Shown in pieces: positions 1 to 10,462 of a stretch of 64,000 bases of DNA. The translations under genes were made by a program, and so were the position numbers. Origin of the DNA: Paragonimus westermani. Taxonomy: Eukaryota; Platyhelminthes; Trematoda; Plagiorchiida; Troglotrematidae. Below the pieces are notes generated by a model. It made no database searches and had not been told where the DNA came from. It saw only the letters and a list, made by a program, of their open reading frames with translations. Numbering within the stretch: the stretch's first letter is position 1; the number at the start of each line of letters is the position of its first letter. The stretch is taken from contig QNGE01002403.1 of the NCBI GenBank assembly GCA_008508345.1, positions 41,878 through 105,877 of the forward strand, read 5' to 3'.

Positions 1-526
1 CTAACCTGAGCTGAGGTATGGGAATAGAGTGCCGACAGTATGTTCACGTACTTAGTCGGCACACCTCTGCGTTTGAGCTACTCTAAAAGTGTAGATCGAT
101 CCACTGAATCGAACGCACCTTTATAGTAGAGAAACACAACAATTGTTGGCCGGCGGTACACATGACGCCACTCCAAAATTTGACGAAGAGTGAAAATGTG
201 ATCTACACATCCCCACCCGGGGCGAAAAACCGCATGTTCTTCCCTGCTGTTTACCTCTCGAGCTGCAGTGAGTCGACGAAGTATATTAGGTGCTAGAACC
301 CTAGAAATGACTGGGGTCAAACTAATTCCTCTGTGGTTTTCACAAGAGCCCCTTATACCTTGCTTGGATATAGGAACTATTATCGAGTGATCCCAACTGG
401 AGGAGATAGTTCCCCTCATCCACACAATTTGAAATAAATGAGTCAAAGCTTCAATCAACGCCTCTCCCCCTTTGAAAAGTGCCGGTAGGAGGTCATCTGG
501 ACCAGCAGCCTTATTACGCGTTTGCC
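1..526 (-). mobile_element. RTE-type LINE fragment, reverse transcriptase part
   Basis: Reading the minus strand from about 526 down, an open frame gives the linker to the RT domain (RNKAAGPDDLLPALFKGGEA), then RT fingers and palm segments including RGISLTPVISRVLA, FRPGWGCVDHIFTLRQILE and YKGAFDSVDR. These are typical of RTE-clade LINEs of flatworms. A TAG at 75-77 interrupts the frame. Similarity to the RTE copy at 13199-15988 (positions 14640-14760) continues to the window edge, so the element is cut by the window and not by the genome. It is a dead copy. The part upstream of about 526 is too decayed to delimit. Confidence 0.85.
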
Positions 527-1799
527 ATCGAAACCCAGAGACCCCTCGGGACGTCTTAAATTGAATTTGAGAAACGTGTCAATGACATCAAGGTGTACAA
601 AACCGGAGAAGACGTAGTAATCGGTTAATCCAAAGCGCTTCCCGTTCCCTTATTTACCTCCGTTAGCCAAACCCCACGATCGGTGATCAGGCTGCGCCCA
701 GCTTCTTACTGGAAACCTCTTGGGCTTGTTACATGAACTGCCTAAAGCATTGTTCCGCGTAACGCCCCTACTACTCAGAAGTCCTTCCTTAGGTCCACTG
801 TTTATTTGGCCCGCGAACTACAAACCCACGTGCTACAGTACCTGTTTCATATATGGTTTGTGCGATTTGAGTAGAGCAGCTATCACGATCTTCGAAGTGA
901 GATTTGACAAGGTCGCCTCCTGGGCCAGCTTGGTACCTATGATTTACCAGCGGCATAGCCAGTTTCTCAACAGCTAGTCGTTGCTGTCGATGAAGTCGTT
1001 AGCTAGAAAAAGTGAGAACAAGAGGGTAACTTATTAGCGTGTAACTTGAATCCAACCATGTTCCAATAAGAACGGCATTCCTAAATGGAGCCCCGCCACT
1101 TATGACCAGCAGCTACGTCATCAACCTGATACCAGGTCTGATTCGGCGATGAGGGTGCCACTTACGCCCGGGATGTTTGAAACTAGCATACTTTTGCCGT
1201 ACAATTACAACAGCTACCCATTATTATCTAAATGATGTGATGCCTGCCGGATCCTGCCATCTAGAGAAGACTGGACCTCACCAAGGTCGCTGGCCTTGAC
1301 CTCCATATCTCCGGCCAAGGTAACAGTGCCAGAACTATGTCGGCCTGAAGAGGATGGCCATATCTGAGTTAATGATGTCTGACACCAACGCGTTCATTTG
1401 GGACACAAGCAGACAGTGGAAATATTCTCCAAGGTTGAGCCTCTAGTTATCCTTAACAGGATCTATCAAACGGGTGGCACATACGCTATTGCTAATGGGA
1501 ATTCGATCCACCAGTGCGACTGCGGTCATCGTACTGAGGACCATATCTAATTCAGTCTGGCCATTGACGGCGCCCGTGTAGCCACTCGAAACATACAATC
1601 AGTGTCTAGTAAATAGATCAAGTGCTGCTACTTCGATACGTTAACTACTACTCTAGGTTCTAGTCTGTGGAATACAGCGGACATTGATATTCAGTCATTA
1701 TGAAGTCCGTTCACAAGCAGCCTGTTGATCCGCCTTCGGAGTGTGAAATTTGAAATCACCTACATAAGTTCACACTTCAAGTCTAAGCAAGGAACGAGA
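527..1799. other. Stretch with no recognised gene
   Basis: Only short frames occur here. Part of it, about 1600-1800, may be the upstream end of the CR1-type LINE whose RT starts near 2354, but I see no motif strong enough to claim it. Confidence 0.4.
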
Positions 1800-2350
1800 G
1801 AGGTTGGTAGGTCTTACCGGACCAATGCTGCTGTGATCAGTTATGGAACCTGCAGAGATATTGACAAAACTAGGAGCCTGGAGGGGCTGAGAACCAAATC
1901 AAATAAAATGGTGGGGAAGATGTTATTAGCAGCATTTTTCGCTATTCACTCTGTTGTATGCAGCAGCTAGGACCACACTGTAATGAGACGGCCGATGCAG
2001 TGTGAAGCTGTTAGTATTGTGAGTATCCATGGTTGTATGTGAGCTGAGATATTGTCACAACGACCAGAAATAGATAAGATAACGATTATGGTTTCCAACC
2101 AAAGTCTTTGGCTCAAAAGCCTGTAGAGTAGCGGGTGGGTGACAGTTTGCCATAACTGGTACTTTTTCCGAAGAAGATGCCAACCTTCTTCTAACCCCCA
2201 ACTTGGAGGACCAGGATATTGTGGTTTGTCTGGTCTGCCTGGTATGAGTAACTCTGTTGGTGTGATCTTCACACCATCCAGTTTGGCCCAGTAGGTCGTC
2301 GTGATGCGCAGGCCGTCACACCGCGTCAAGTTGCGGTCTCGCTGTGGCGG
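1800..2350 (-). repeat. Repeat X, copy 1 (unidentified family)
   Basis: This segment is similar, in opposite orientation, to 11500-12290 and to 25940-26345. Shared landmarks on the plus strand are the segment around 2090-2115 (accaaagtctttggct), the segment around 2176-2200 (gatgccaaccttcttctaac) and a TGTGGTTTGTC-like stretch near 2219. The minus-strand frame at 1967-2329 is open for 120 codons, but the frame conserved between copies 2 and 3 is on the other strand here and carries stops. It sits directly in front of the CR1-type RT segment. The left edge is uncertain. I do not recognise the family. Confidence 0.65.
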
Positions 2351-2353
2351 GGC

Positions 2354-3106
2354 GTGACCATAGGGGTAGAGTGTATTGCTTCTCGTGCAGTTGAGCGGAC
2401 GTTAACCTTTCTAAAGGGGTTGAAGCTAGCAGGAGTAGAAAGCCTTCAGCTAGACATCTTAAAAGGCATACAGAAAATTCTGGCGTTATGTGTCACCAAT
2501 ATGCCTAATCGTACATTGCATACAGATGTAGTCGTGAGGTCCTAGAGGGAAGCTCCCATAATTTTCATCTCCAGGATTAGTTGTCGATCAGTTATCAGAA
2601 TTTACTGACCAGTAACCCAAGCTAGAGTCGTCAGCAAAATCTTTGAGGGCACGAATTGGGAGAATCTACAGACTCCCATCTGCTCAGGAATTTTTTCACG
2701 GTTCCTCAGTGTGGCTCTGTAAAAGGTAGATCTTGTCTTTCCAGTCTGCCGACATTTGAGGTTCTCTCACAGAGTAGGTGCATAGAGGAGAAGCGATTGA
2801 GGTGCACTACCTATATTTTCAGAAAGCTTTTGATTTTGTACGCCGCAAGCTATTTGGTTGGAAGCTGCGGGAAACGGATGTATCATCTACAGTCTGTAGT
2901 TCGACCCAGATATTTAAATCAGGAGGTCGTGTAGACTGACGGTGCCCTCAGCATTGTTTGACAACGGTTCTCCTTTAGGCGTCTTACCATAAGGAGGCAT
3001 CCCTTATCCTTCCGTCCTTCCCAGTATGCATAAATGATTCGATCGACAGTCTTGTTTATTTGTGTTATCTGTTTACAAACGATATAAAACTGACTGGAAG
3101 TACCTC
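2354..3106 (+). mobile_element. CR1-type LINE, 5' part (RT domain), split by a gypsy insertion
   Basis: Plus-strand translation with several frame changes gives ordered landmarks of a CR1-clade reverse transcriptase: LKGLKLAGVESLQLDILKGI (the usual KAAGVDGLHP-like box) near 2417-2476, RVVSKIFEG near 2626-2650, YFQKAFDFVRRKLF (palm box A) near 2815, and PVCINDSIDSL followed by LFTNDIKLTG near 3020-3095. The last is the decayed YADD catalytic box, now FTND. The sequence stops at the LTR starting at 3107. The matching C-terminal part resumes at 10495. It is non-functional. Confidence 0.75.
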
Positions 3107-3283
3107 TGGTTGCAAACAACCAGATTCATTGGTGAAAAACAACGATTTGGCTTCCGAAACAGATGAGCAAAGGACCCGTATGAGAGGCTGTATTCATCCA
3201 ACAATTAGCTTATGACAGCTGAAATGGAAAGCGCAAATAGATCATCAACTTAAAGATGAAACAAATATAACAAAATATTAACA
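3107..3283 (-). repeat. Outer gypsy element, 3' LTR
   Basis: This 177-bp segment aligns end to end with the 178-bp LTRs of the inner element. It starts TGG and ends ACA on the plus strand, followed by a pyrimidine-rich stretch (the polypurine tract on the element strand). It shares the CCCGTATGA block near 3175, the ATGACAGCTGAAA block near 3213 and the GATGAAACAAATA block near 3255. It is clearly diverged from the inner LTRs. Confidence 0.85.
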
Positions 3284-3726
3284 TTATGCTTCACCAAGAG
3301 ATGTGAGTAGACAATAAGTGTTAGGTCACAGGAAAATGATTGAGCGCGTGTACACTGACCGGGTAACAATATTTGATAGTGAGCGTCAATATGTAATAGG
3401 TTTATGCGTTTCTGTTTGTGACACTGTATGGATGAGCACGTTATTGCATGGTTAACATTCCAAGATTACTTGATCGATCGTTATTGGGGATCATAAGATG
3501 TTTTAATGTTGTGTATGCCAGCTGGGGGAATACTCTTATGCTGCTCTGTGATAAGGACACAGATAGGGCACAGATGTAGTCTCTTCGGTCGAACGTATCG
3601 ATAATCCTTGTAAAGGCATGCCAGACATGACTTCTGCTTTGGGGGCCGGTTGATAAACAAACTGTTTACTCAGTCATTGGGAAGGCGAATGTACGCGTAC
3701 TGTGGGTTGCACTGAAGTAACTCAAC

Positions 3727-4420
3727 TTATTCAACGAGTTGGTCATAATTAGACTCCCTGATGTTCATTTTAAATAACACCGTTTCAGGTTTAGTGGACC
3801 ACATCGGGAAAGTTGTTCCGGAGGTCGATTTCCGGTTATAGGTGAGCAATCTTTCATGTGGTGTAGCATTAGTTGCATTATACAGGAGTGATCTGATAGT
3901 GTAATGCATCGAGAAAAAGGAACTCTCACTGATTGATTGCCGAGTTACAAGATTTTGAAGAGAGCAACACTTTTTCACAGCGTTTCGTTCAAACGCTCTA
4001 CCTGACCTTAAGCCTGAGTTTTCTGGTGTCCTTCCACTTGTCGCAACTCCCCTTTCTTGATGGAATTGCTGACAACTAGTCTACATGAGCAACGATCCAC
4101 GATCAGGATGAATGTGGGCCGAAGTGCCAAACAACGGGAACAAATGACAAACATTTGATGACGGTCTCGCTAATCTGGTTGGGAATTGCAGAAGCGAAAA
4201 GAAAGCGAGAATAATCTTCGGCAATTGTTAGTGAATAATGTTTGTGGGTTACGATGGAAGGGACCCCTTAAAATCAATCGAGTCTTCCGAATTGTGTGGT
4301 GTTTATGGACTCGCCTCAAGATTTGGGAAAAAGACGAGGTTTGGCTTCACAACACAACATTTGGCAACGTTGCTCCGATCTCCTTGCACGGAAAAAGGTA
4401 GTTTTCTAGCGCATACAAAT
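3727..4420 (-). pseudogene. Outer gypsy element, integrase remnant
   Basis: The 83-codon frame at 3727-3978 matches the C-terminal part of the inner integrase (ATPHERLLTYNRKSTSGTT and VLFKMNIRESNYDQLVE have direct counterparts in the inner copy). The preceding catalytic-core sequence up to about 4420 is recognisable by nucleotide similarity but is broken by stops and frameshifts. Confidence 0.75.
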
Positions 4421-4460
4421 TGCATCACTCGAAATGCGATTCGTGTCACTGGCGTATCTG

Positions 4461-4780
4461 TCACTGACGCTCCTGCAACATGGTTGCATCTGCCGCTCGA
4501 TTATCTTTACCACGTCGGCACACAACATCGAACTTGAATGGCGACAGTTCCAGCTTCCAAAGTTCAGTTTTATGGCCCTTGACTTCCCTTTTGTTCTGAT
4601 TGCCGTAGACAAAACAACATAACGTTGGTCTGTAACAAACTGCAAAGTAAGAGATGCTTCTATTCACCTACGATCTCGGCGACAACGTGCGCCTTTTTTT
4701 TACGGCGGAATAATGCCATTCACTGGACGACGGACTACGCGAGGAGAGGGCTATCGGTCGACTATTTTGTCACCATTTCT
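4461..4780 (-). pseudogene. Outer gypsy element, RNase H remnant
   Basis: A broken frame carries CFVYGNQNKREVKGHKTE, then KLELSPFKFDVV and GKDNRAADA, the end of a gypsy RNase H with its last conserved Asp. By comparison with the inner copy, roughly 500 bp is missing near 4780. That includes the RT catalytic YxDD region and the first RNase H aspartate. Confidence 0.75.
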
Positions 4781-5579
4781 TTGGAAGCATGCGACACCCT
4801 TCTTTACACCGAATGGAACCTGACGATACTGATAAAAATGTCTACAGGTTTCAGAGATCATAGATGGCTTTTCTTCTTCTCGAATAGGGAGCTGATGATA
4901 ATACTCTCTAGATCCAGAGTACTATGGTTGTCGTACGTGGCGAGATGTTCGATCATATCTTCAACATTGGGAAAGTGGTAGGCATCCAACAGGGAATATT
5001 TGTTGACCGTTCTGCTACCATCAACGACCATTCTGGTTTTGTGCCCGTCATTAGCGACTGCAAAGAATTCGGCTTTCCGTGGGGTGGAGGAAGGCCCAAT
5101 GACTCCATCAGCAAACGGATGGCGGATTTCATGGTGTATAAACTTCTCTTCGACTGGATTGTGTCTTCTGGATTTTGTCGCGATGGGCTTGCAGTTCCGC
5201 ATCAGGTTTTGAAAAAGACGAGCAGGATCGATGTGAGCTGAAGTCAGTGAATGGAGTGAAAACGGTAGTTTGGGAATTTCAAGGCTTTTGTATAGTCTAT
5301 AGAAGTCATGACCAAGAAGAATGTCTGCAAATAAGTAGGGTAAAACTGACAATTTGACTCTCTCATACATACTGTCAGCATTTCTGGTATCTGAACGATA
5401 CCAGGAAGTGACGTCGCGTTTGGATTGACAGGGCGATAGAGGCCATTGTTATTTTACTGCGAGATTCGTGAACTTTCCAGCCGTTCTGCAGCTCTACGGA
5501 AAATGCTGCACAACTTTTAGGACTGTCAGTGTCCACTAAAGCTTGCAAGCGAGTTCTATTCACTTTGAGGCCAACCTTA
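4781..5579 (-). pseudogene. Outer gypsy element, protease and RT fingers remnant
   Basis: The frame at 5375-5563 keeps a degraded retroviral-type aspartic protease site: VDTDSP where the inner copy has the canonical IDTGSS, so the glycine is lost. The frame at 4858-5370 (170 codons) covers the protease tail (LLGHDF), a linker and the RT fingers (VIGPSST, RMVVDGSRTVNKYSLLDAY, STLDLES). The inner copy has DYSQTINKYTLLDAHPLP here. Confidence 0.8.
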
Positions 5580-6079
5580 GCATTTGAAAGAGAGCCGGTA
5601 ATAACTGCTGATATACTAGTCGAAATGGACGGTGATAGAGCGTCAGGGCTGTCTGTTCGGAGACATCAACCAAGCTTTTGAAAGTATCTTCTTTCCACAC
5701 CCATTGCATAGCACATATCGAGAAGAACACTTTGGACAGGGATGTTTGTCATACCTACGGAAGAAGCGTTTGCTGTTCGATGAGCTGAAGGCTGCCACAT
5801 CAAGCATTTTGGCAGGGCTGTTGCAGCTGTGTGAGTGTTAGTCAGAGTAGACTGGTATAGTTGGGACTGCTTTCTTGCCAGTTCAAACGATTGGGCCTGA
5901 TCCAAAACGGCCTGAAAGTTCAATGCTTCCTGTTCCATCACTCTCTGTTGGATCTGGCTATACAGTAGACCACTTATGAAAGCATCCCTGTTTGCATCAC
6001 TTCGGTTCTGCCCGACTGTAGTGGCTTTGGAGTTAGTCTTTTGCAAGTGATATCAGTTTTTTTGGCAAATTAGTCCAGT
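5580..6079 (-). pseudogene. Outer gypsy element, gag C-terminal part with zinc knuckles
   Basis: The frame at 5666-6046 matches the inner Gag (FISGLLYSQIQQRVMEQEAL, NFQAVLDQAQSFELARKQSQ) and then slides out of the zinc-knuckle frame. At the gag/protease junction the frame reads serine where the inner copy has a TAA (9148-9150). Gag and Pol of the family were therefore probably one continuous frame. At the break, the codon following LD is TAA where the inner copy has CAA. Confidence 0.8.
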
Positions 6080-6084
6080 GCGTG
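6080..6084. repeat. Target-site duplication, left
   Basis: GCGTG directly before the LTR, repeated exactly at 10152-10156. It marks the insertion of the inner element into the outer gag gene. Five bases is a normal spacing for this kind of integrase. Confidence 0.9.
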
Positions 6085-6262
6085 TGTTATGAATAATCAG
6101 ATTCGACGGCACAAACGATCGATCTTGAGTCAGAAAGAGAAGAGTAGGAGGCCCGTATGATAGGCTTTATCCGTCTAACAATTGACGTATGACAGCTGAA
6201 AAGGGAAACGTAAATCGATTACCAACTCAAGGATGAAACAAATAACACAAAATATTATAACA
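6085..6262 (-). repeat. Inner gypsy element, 3' LTR
   Basis: 178 bp, beginning TGTTATGAATAATCAG and ending AAAATATTATAACA on the plus strand. It is the same length as the LTR at 9974-10151, with seven transitions between them. On the plus strand it is followed by the polypurine-tract complement. Confidence 0.95.
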
Positions 6263-6274
6263 TTCTCCCCCACC
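6263..6274 (-). promoter_or_regulatory. Polypurine tract (plus-strand primer) of inner element
   Basis: On the element strand the 12 bases next to the 3' LTR read GGTGGGGGAGAA, a run of purines broken by one T, as expected for the RNase H-resistant primer of plus-strand DNA synthesis. Confidence 0.8.
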
Positions 6275-6380
6275 AAGAAATGTGAGCAGACAAAAATAGT
6301 AGGTTACAGGGGAATAATTGAACATGTGTACACTGATCGGTGAAATAATATTTGGTATCAAGCGTCAACGTGTAATTGTT

Positions 6381-9147
6381 TTATGCGTCTCTGTTTCTCA
6401 GACAATATGGATGAACACTCTGTTGTTGTTTGGTTAACGTTTCAAGGTTACGTGAGTGATCGTTGTTGGGGGAATCATATGCTTCAGTGTTGTGTATGTC
6501 AGCTGAGGGAATGCTGTTGTGCTGCTCTGTGGTAGGGACACAATCGGTGGGTACAGATGAGGTCTCTTCGATCGGGGGTGTCGACAATCCTTGCACAGGG
6601 GTTTCAGACATGACTTCTCCTCTGGGGGTCAGTTGGTGAACAGACACTGTTCCTTCCATGCCATTAGGAAAGCGAACGTGCGCGTACTGTGGATTGCATT
6701 GAAGTAATTCAACTTCTTCGACGAGTGGGTCATAATTAGACTGTCTGACATTCTTCTTAAACAACACCGGTCCAGGTGTAGTGTGCCACATCGGGAGAGT
6801 TGTTCCGGAGGTCGACCTTCGGTTATACAGGAATAATCTTTCATGTGGTGTGACATTAGTTGCGGTACACAAGAGTGATCTGACGGAGTGCAAAGCATCA
6901 AGAAGAACAAATTCCCATTGATTGATGGCCAAGTTGCGAGATTTCAGGGCGAGCAACACAGTTTTCCAAAGCGTTTCTTTCAAACGCTCTACTTGCCCGT
7001 TACCCTGGGGGTTGTATGGTGATGCTCTACTTGTCGCGACTCCCCTTTCGTGAAGAAACTGTTGAACATTTGACGACATGAACGACGATCCACGATCAGA
7101 ATGAATGTAGGCCGGAGTAACAAACAACGAGAACAACTGGCAAAAACATTTAATGACGGTCTCACTAGTCTGATCAGAACATGCAAAAGCAAAAGGAAGT
7201 CGAGAATATTCATCAATAATTGTTAATAGACAACGATTGCGCGTTACTGATGGAAGGGGACCCTTAAAATCAATCGACAGTCTTTCGAATGGTTGTGTGG
7301 CTTTTATGAACTCACCTCGAGCTTTCGAAAAAAACGAGGTTTGATTTCACAGCATATTGAACATTTGGTAACAACGCCTCGAACTTATTCCACAGAAAAG
7401 GGGGGTTTCTGGCGCGGACGAAGTGCATCAAACGAGAAACGCCGGGATGACAAAGCGATTCATGTAGTTTTTTCAAGTCGATATTTGTCATTAGAGCCAC
7501 GCAACAATTTCGCGAGAGTGCATCTGCCGCTCGATTGTCTTTACCAGGTCGATAGACAACTTCGAATTCGAATGACGACAGTTCCAGTTTCCAACGTTCA
7601 ATTTTATCGTTCTTAACCTTCCCTCTGTTCTGATTGCCGTAGATGAAGGCGACGGAACGTTGGTCAGTAACATTTTTAAAATGGTTGCGAGGTAGAAAGT
7701 GTTCCCATTTACGTATGGATTCTACGACAGCATGCGCTTCCTTTTCTACGGCGGAATGGTGCCGCTCGCTGGACGACAGACTACGCGAGATGAAGGCTAC
7801 CGGTCGACCAGTTTGATTCAGAGTGGCTACGATGGCCACATCAGAGGCGTCTGTCCCCACAACCAATGGGGTATCGTACTGAATAGTAGAAATAGCAGCT
7901 TTGCATAACTCGTCTTTCAGAGCCTCGAAGGCTTCTCTGACTTCAGTGGGTAGGGGGAAGGTGGTGTTGTATACAACTTTGTGAATTTTATCAGAGAAGT
8001 GAGATATCCACCGTGAGTAGTAAGCGAATAATCCCACTATTCGTTGTTGGGCTTTCAAGTTAAGAGGAGGGGCTAATTCTCGCAGAGGTTTCAGGCGATC
8101 AGAATCCGGTTTAATACTGTTCTTGGATAACTCATACCCTAGAAGTTTGATTTGTTTGGCGGCGATGATGCTCTTCGATTCATTGAAAGTCAATCCATAT
8201 TTTCTGGCCACGTCTAGGAATTTTCAAAGATTGATGTCATGTTCAACGGAGTTGGTTCCACATATTGTAATAGTGTCAACGTAAACAAAGATGTCTTCTA
8301 GTCGTTCGCGTGCTATTATATTGTCAATAGTCCGTTGAAAGCAAGCGACGCCAAACGGAATCCGACAAAACTGATATAAGCGTCCGCATGCCTCAAAAGC
8401 CGTAAAGGGCTTTTATTCTTCTCGAATAGGGATCTGATGATAAGCACTCTTTAGATCCAAAGTGCCATAGGTGTCGTACATGGCGATGCGTTCAATCATT
8501 TCGTCGATTTTTGGGAGAGGATGGGCATCCAAGAGGGTATATTTGTTAATTGTTTGGCTGTAGTCAACTACCATTCTTCTCTTGTGCCCGTGGTTAGCGA
8601 CTACCAAGACTTGAGCTCTCCAAGGAGAGGAGGAAGGCCCGATAATTCCTTCAGCAAGCAAACGGCGAATTTCATCGCGTATAAACTTTTCGTCAGCTGG
8701 ACTGTCTTCTGGATTTTGTTGCAATGGGCTTGGCATCAGGTTTTGGAAAAGACGAGGAGGTTCGATGTGAGCTGGGGTCAATGAACAGAGTGAAAATGGT
8801 GGTTTTGGCCCACCGAATGGAATTTCAACACTTTTATGGAGTTTAAGAAAGTCGTGACCAAGAAGAACGTTTGCACATGAATGCGGTAGAACTGACAGCT
8901 TCACCCCCTCATACACAGCATCTTTGTATTTGATCGACGTCACGACGTGACCTCGCGTGTCACTCGACAGACTGGTAGAGGCCATTTTTATCCTGCTACG
9001 AGATTTGTGAACCTTCCAGTCATTCGGCAACAGTACGCTAGACGCTACGTAACTTTCAGAGCTGCCAGTATCTATCAAAGCTTTTAAGCGAGTTCCGTTA
9101 ACTTCGAGATCAACTACAGCATTCGAAAGACACTCCGGAGCCGCCGC
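6381..9147 (-). pseudogene. Inner gypsy pol: protease, RT, RNase H, integrase (broken)
   Basis: This would process the polyprotein, copy the RNA and integrate the DNA. The protease site IDTGSS is intact (about 9062-9079). RT fingers and palm read VVDYSQTINKYTLLDAHPLP and GTLDLKSAYHQIPI. A TAA stop at 8413-8415 and a TGA near 8224-8226 break the RT. The catalytic box, normally YxDD, reads YVDT near 8275, so the second Asp is lost. RNase H keeps TDAS, VEKEAHA, VTDQRS and KDNRAADALSR. The integrase has HX3H (LHESLCHPG) but needs two frameshifts near 7310-7370 to recover CSICCEIKP and IDFKGPL. The core keeps HSDRGSSF and QVERLKETL with 35 residues between D and E (DD35E). It ends at 6381. Confidence 0.9.
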
Positions 9148-9948
9148 TTATATGGCAGTCGAAATGGACGGTCGAGTGATCGAAGAGCAGGGCTGTCGGT
9201 TCCGGGACTTCAGGCAGACCTCTTGATAGTGCCCCTTTTTTCCACACCCATTACATAACGCGTCTCTATCAGGGCATTTCGAACGAGGGTGTTTGTCATT
9301 CCCACAGAAGAAACACTTGCCAGTCGATGAGCTGGAGGCTGCCACATCAGGCATTCTGGTACGGTTGGGCGAGTTCTCCTAGACCTCGGTTGCAGCCGCG
9401 TAGGTGTTAGTCGGAGTGGCCTGGTATATTTGAGACTGTTTTTCCGAAGATTCAAGCGATCTGGCCTGATCGAAAGCAGCCTGAAAATTCAACACTTTTT
9501 GTTCCAACAGTCTCTGTCGAATCTGGCTAGAAAGTAGACCACTTATGAAAGCGTCTCGAATTGCATCGTCTCGATTCTGCTCGGCAGTAGTGGCTTTAAA
9601 GTTACAGTCCTTCGCAAGCGACCTCAATCTGTGTGCAAATTGGTCCAGCGTCTGTCCACCTTCTTGTCTACAAGTCGCTAACAGATGACGAGCGAATACT
9701 TCATTCTTGAGTTTCACATATAGGTCCCGTAGTATGGAGACCGCATCATCATAACTATCACATTCGGAAATATACTCATAGACCGAGGACGAAATGTAAT
9801 TGATCAGCGTAGTCAATTTGTTGGGATGAAAACTGTCAATAGACGACAAGAAATTAGTGAACGTACAAAACCAGTGACTCCATTCTTTAGAAGCGTTAAC
9901 TGCGTTGCGGTCGACGTCAAACCTCTCAGGACGTAGGATCCGTTCCGT
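9148..9948 (-). pseudogene. Inner gypsy gag (broken)
   Basis: This would form the particle and bind RNA. The start codon position at 9948-9946 is ACG; the outer copy has ATG at the same site (10450-10448). The frame runs ERILRPERFDV..., then a helical capsid-like part. An amber TAG at 9379-9381 comes before two complete zinc knuckles, CFFCGNDKHPRSKC and CNGCGKKGHYQEVC (each CX2CX4HX4C, about 9240-9315). A TAA at 9148-9150 closes it, and pol continues in the same frame. The outer copy has a sense codon there, so the ancestral gene was one gag-pol frame. Confidence 0.9.
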
Positions 9949-9953
9949 CAAGT

Positions 9954-9973
9954 AATTGTTTAGACGAATAAAT
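9954..9973 (-). promoter_or_regulatory. Putative self-priming primer-binding site
   Basis: These are the 20 bases directly after the 5' LTR on the element strand. They contain no TGG for the CCA end of a tRNA, and the whole leader before gag is 25 bases. They are complementary to an LTR segment (10054-10072, and 6165-6183 in the other LTR). Against the 3' LTR version I count 18 pairs with one G-U and one bulged base. The orientation puts the primer 3' end at the LTR boundary, as in Tf1-like self-priming. This is inference from sequence only. Confidence 0.55.
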
Positions 9974-10151
9974 TGTTATGAATAATCAGATTCGACGGCA
10001 CAAACGATCGATCTTGAGTCAGAAAGAGAAGAGTAGGAGGCCCGTATGGTAGGCTTTATTTGTCTAACAATTGACGTATGGCAACTGAAAAGGAAGACGT
10101 AAATCGATTACCAACTCAAGGATGAAACAAATAACACAAAATATTATAACA
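9974..10151 (-). repeat. Inner gypsy element, 5' LTR
   Basis: 178 bp, TG...CA, the partner of 6085-6262. On the element strand it contains AATAAA within the segment at 10054-10072 (the other LTR has GATAAA there), a possible poly(A) signal. If the element is self-primed, transcription should begin near 10072, giving about 79 bases of U3. Confidence 0.95.
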
Positions 10152-10156
10152 GCGTG
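10152..10156. repeat. Target-site duplication, right
   Basis: GCGTG, an exact copy of 6080-6084. Confidence 0.9.
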
Positions 10157-10450
10157 TCCATCTTTCTGTCTCCAAGTCACTAACAGTTGACGAGGGAATA
10201 CGTCGTTCTTCGGCTTCACATAAAGATCCCGTAGTATGGAGATCGGGTGGCCATAAATACCACATACAGGAATGTACTCATAGACCGAGGACAGGATGTA
10301 GTTGATCAGGGTGATCAATTTGCTGGGATTTTGACTGGCAGAAGGAGACAAGAGGTTAGTGAACGTCCAAAGTCAGTGATTGCATTCGTTTAAAACGTTA
10401 ACTGCACTGGATTCGACGTCAAACCTCCCAGGGCGTAGAATTCGTTCCAT
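10157..10450 (-). pseudogene. Outer gypsy element, gag N-terminal part
   Basis: It begins with ATG at 10450-10448 (MERILRPGRFDV), followed by a TGA where the inner copy has Trp. It continues PSKLITLINYILSSVYEY and ISILRDLYVKPKND, and ends at the inner insertion point after WRQKDGHA. The rest of this gag lies at 5580-6079. Confidence 0.85.
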
Positions 10451-10462
10451 CACGTGGTTGTT

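Larger units (their letters stand above)
6085..10151 (-). mobile_element. Inner Ty3/gypsy LTR retrotransposon, structurally complete, coding-dead
   Basis: This 4067-bp element on the minus strand has 178-bp LTRs at both ends (TG...CA), a polypurine tract and a single gag-pol frame with domain order Gag (two CCHC knuckles), protease, RT, RNase H, integrase. A perfect 5-bp target duplication GCGTG flanks it at 6080-6084 and 10152-10156. It inserted into the gag gene of an older element of the same family. The LTRs differ at 7 of 178 positions by my hand count, all transitions, so the insertion is not recent. It cannot make a full polyprotein: the start ATG is ACG, there are four in-frame stops, two frameshifts and a mutated RT catalytic box. 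The family resembles gypsy elements known from flukes; exact lineage placement needs a tree. Confidence 0.95.

Noticed and set aside
3102..3106. ACCTC or ACCT as target duplication of the outer gypsy element
   Set aside because: ACCT recurs near 10502 but only if the LTR end is moved to a non-CA position; not convincing.
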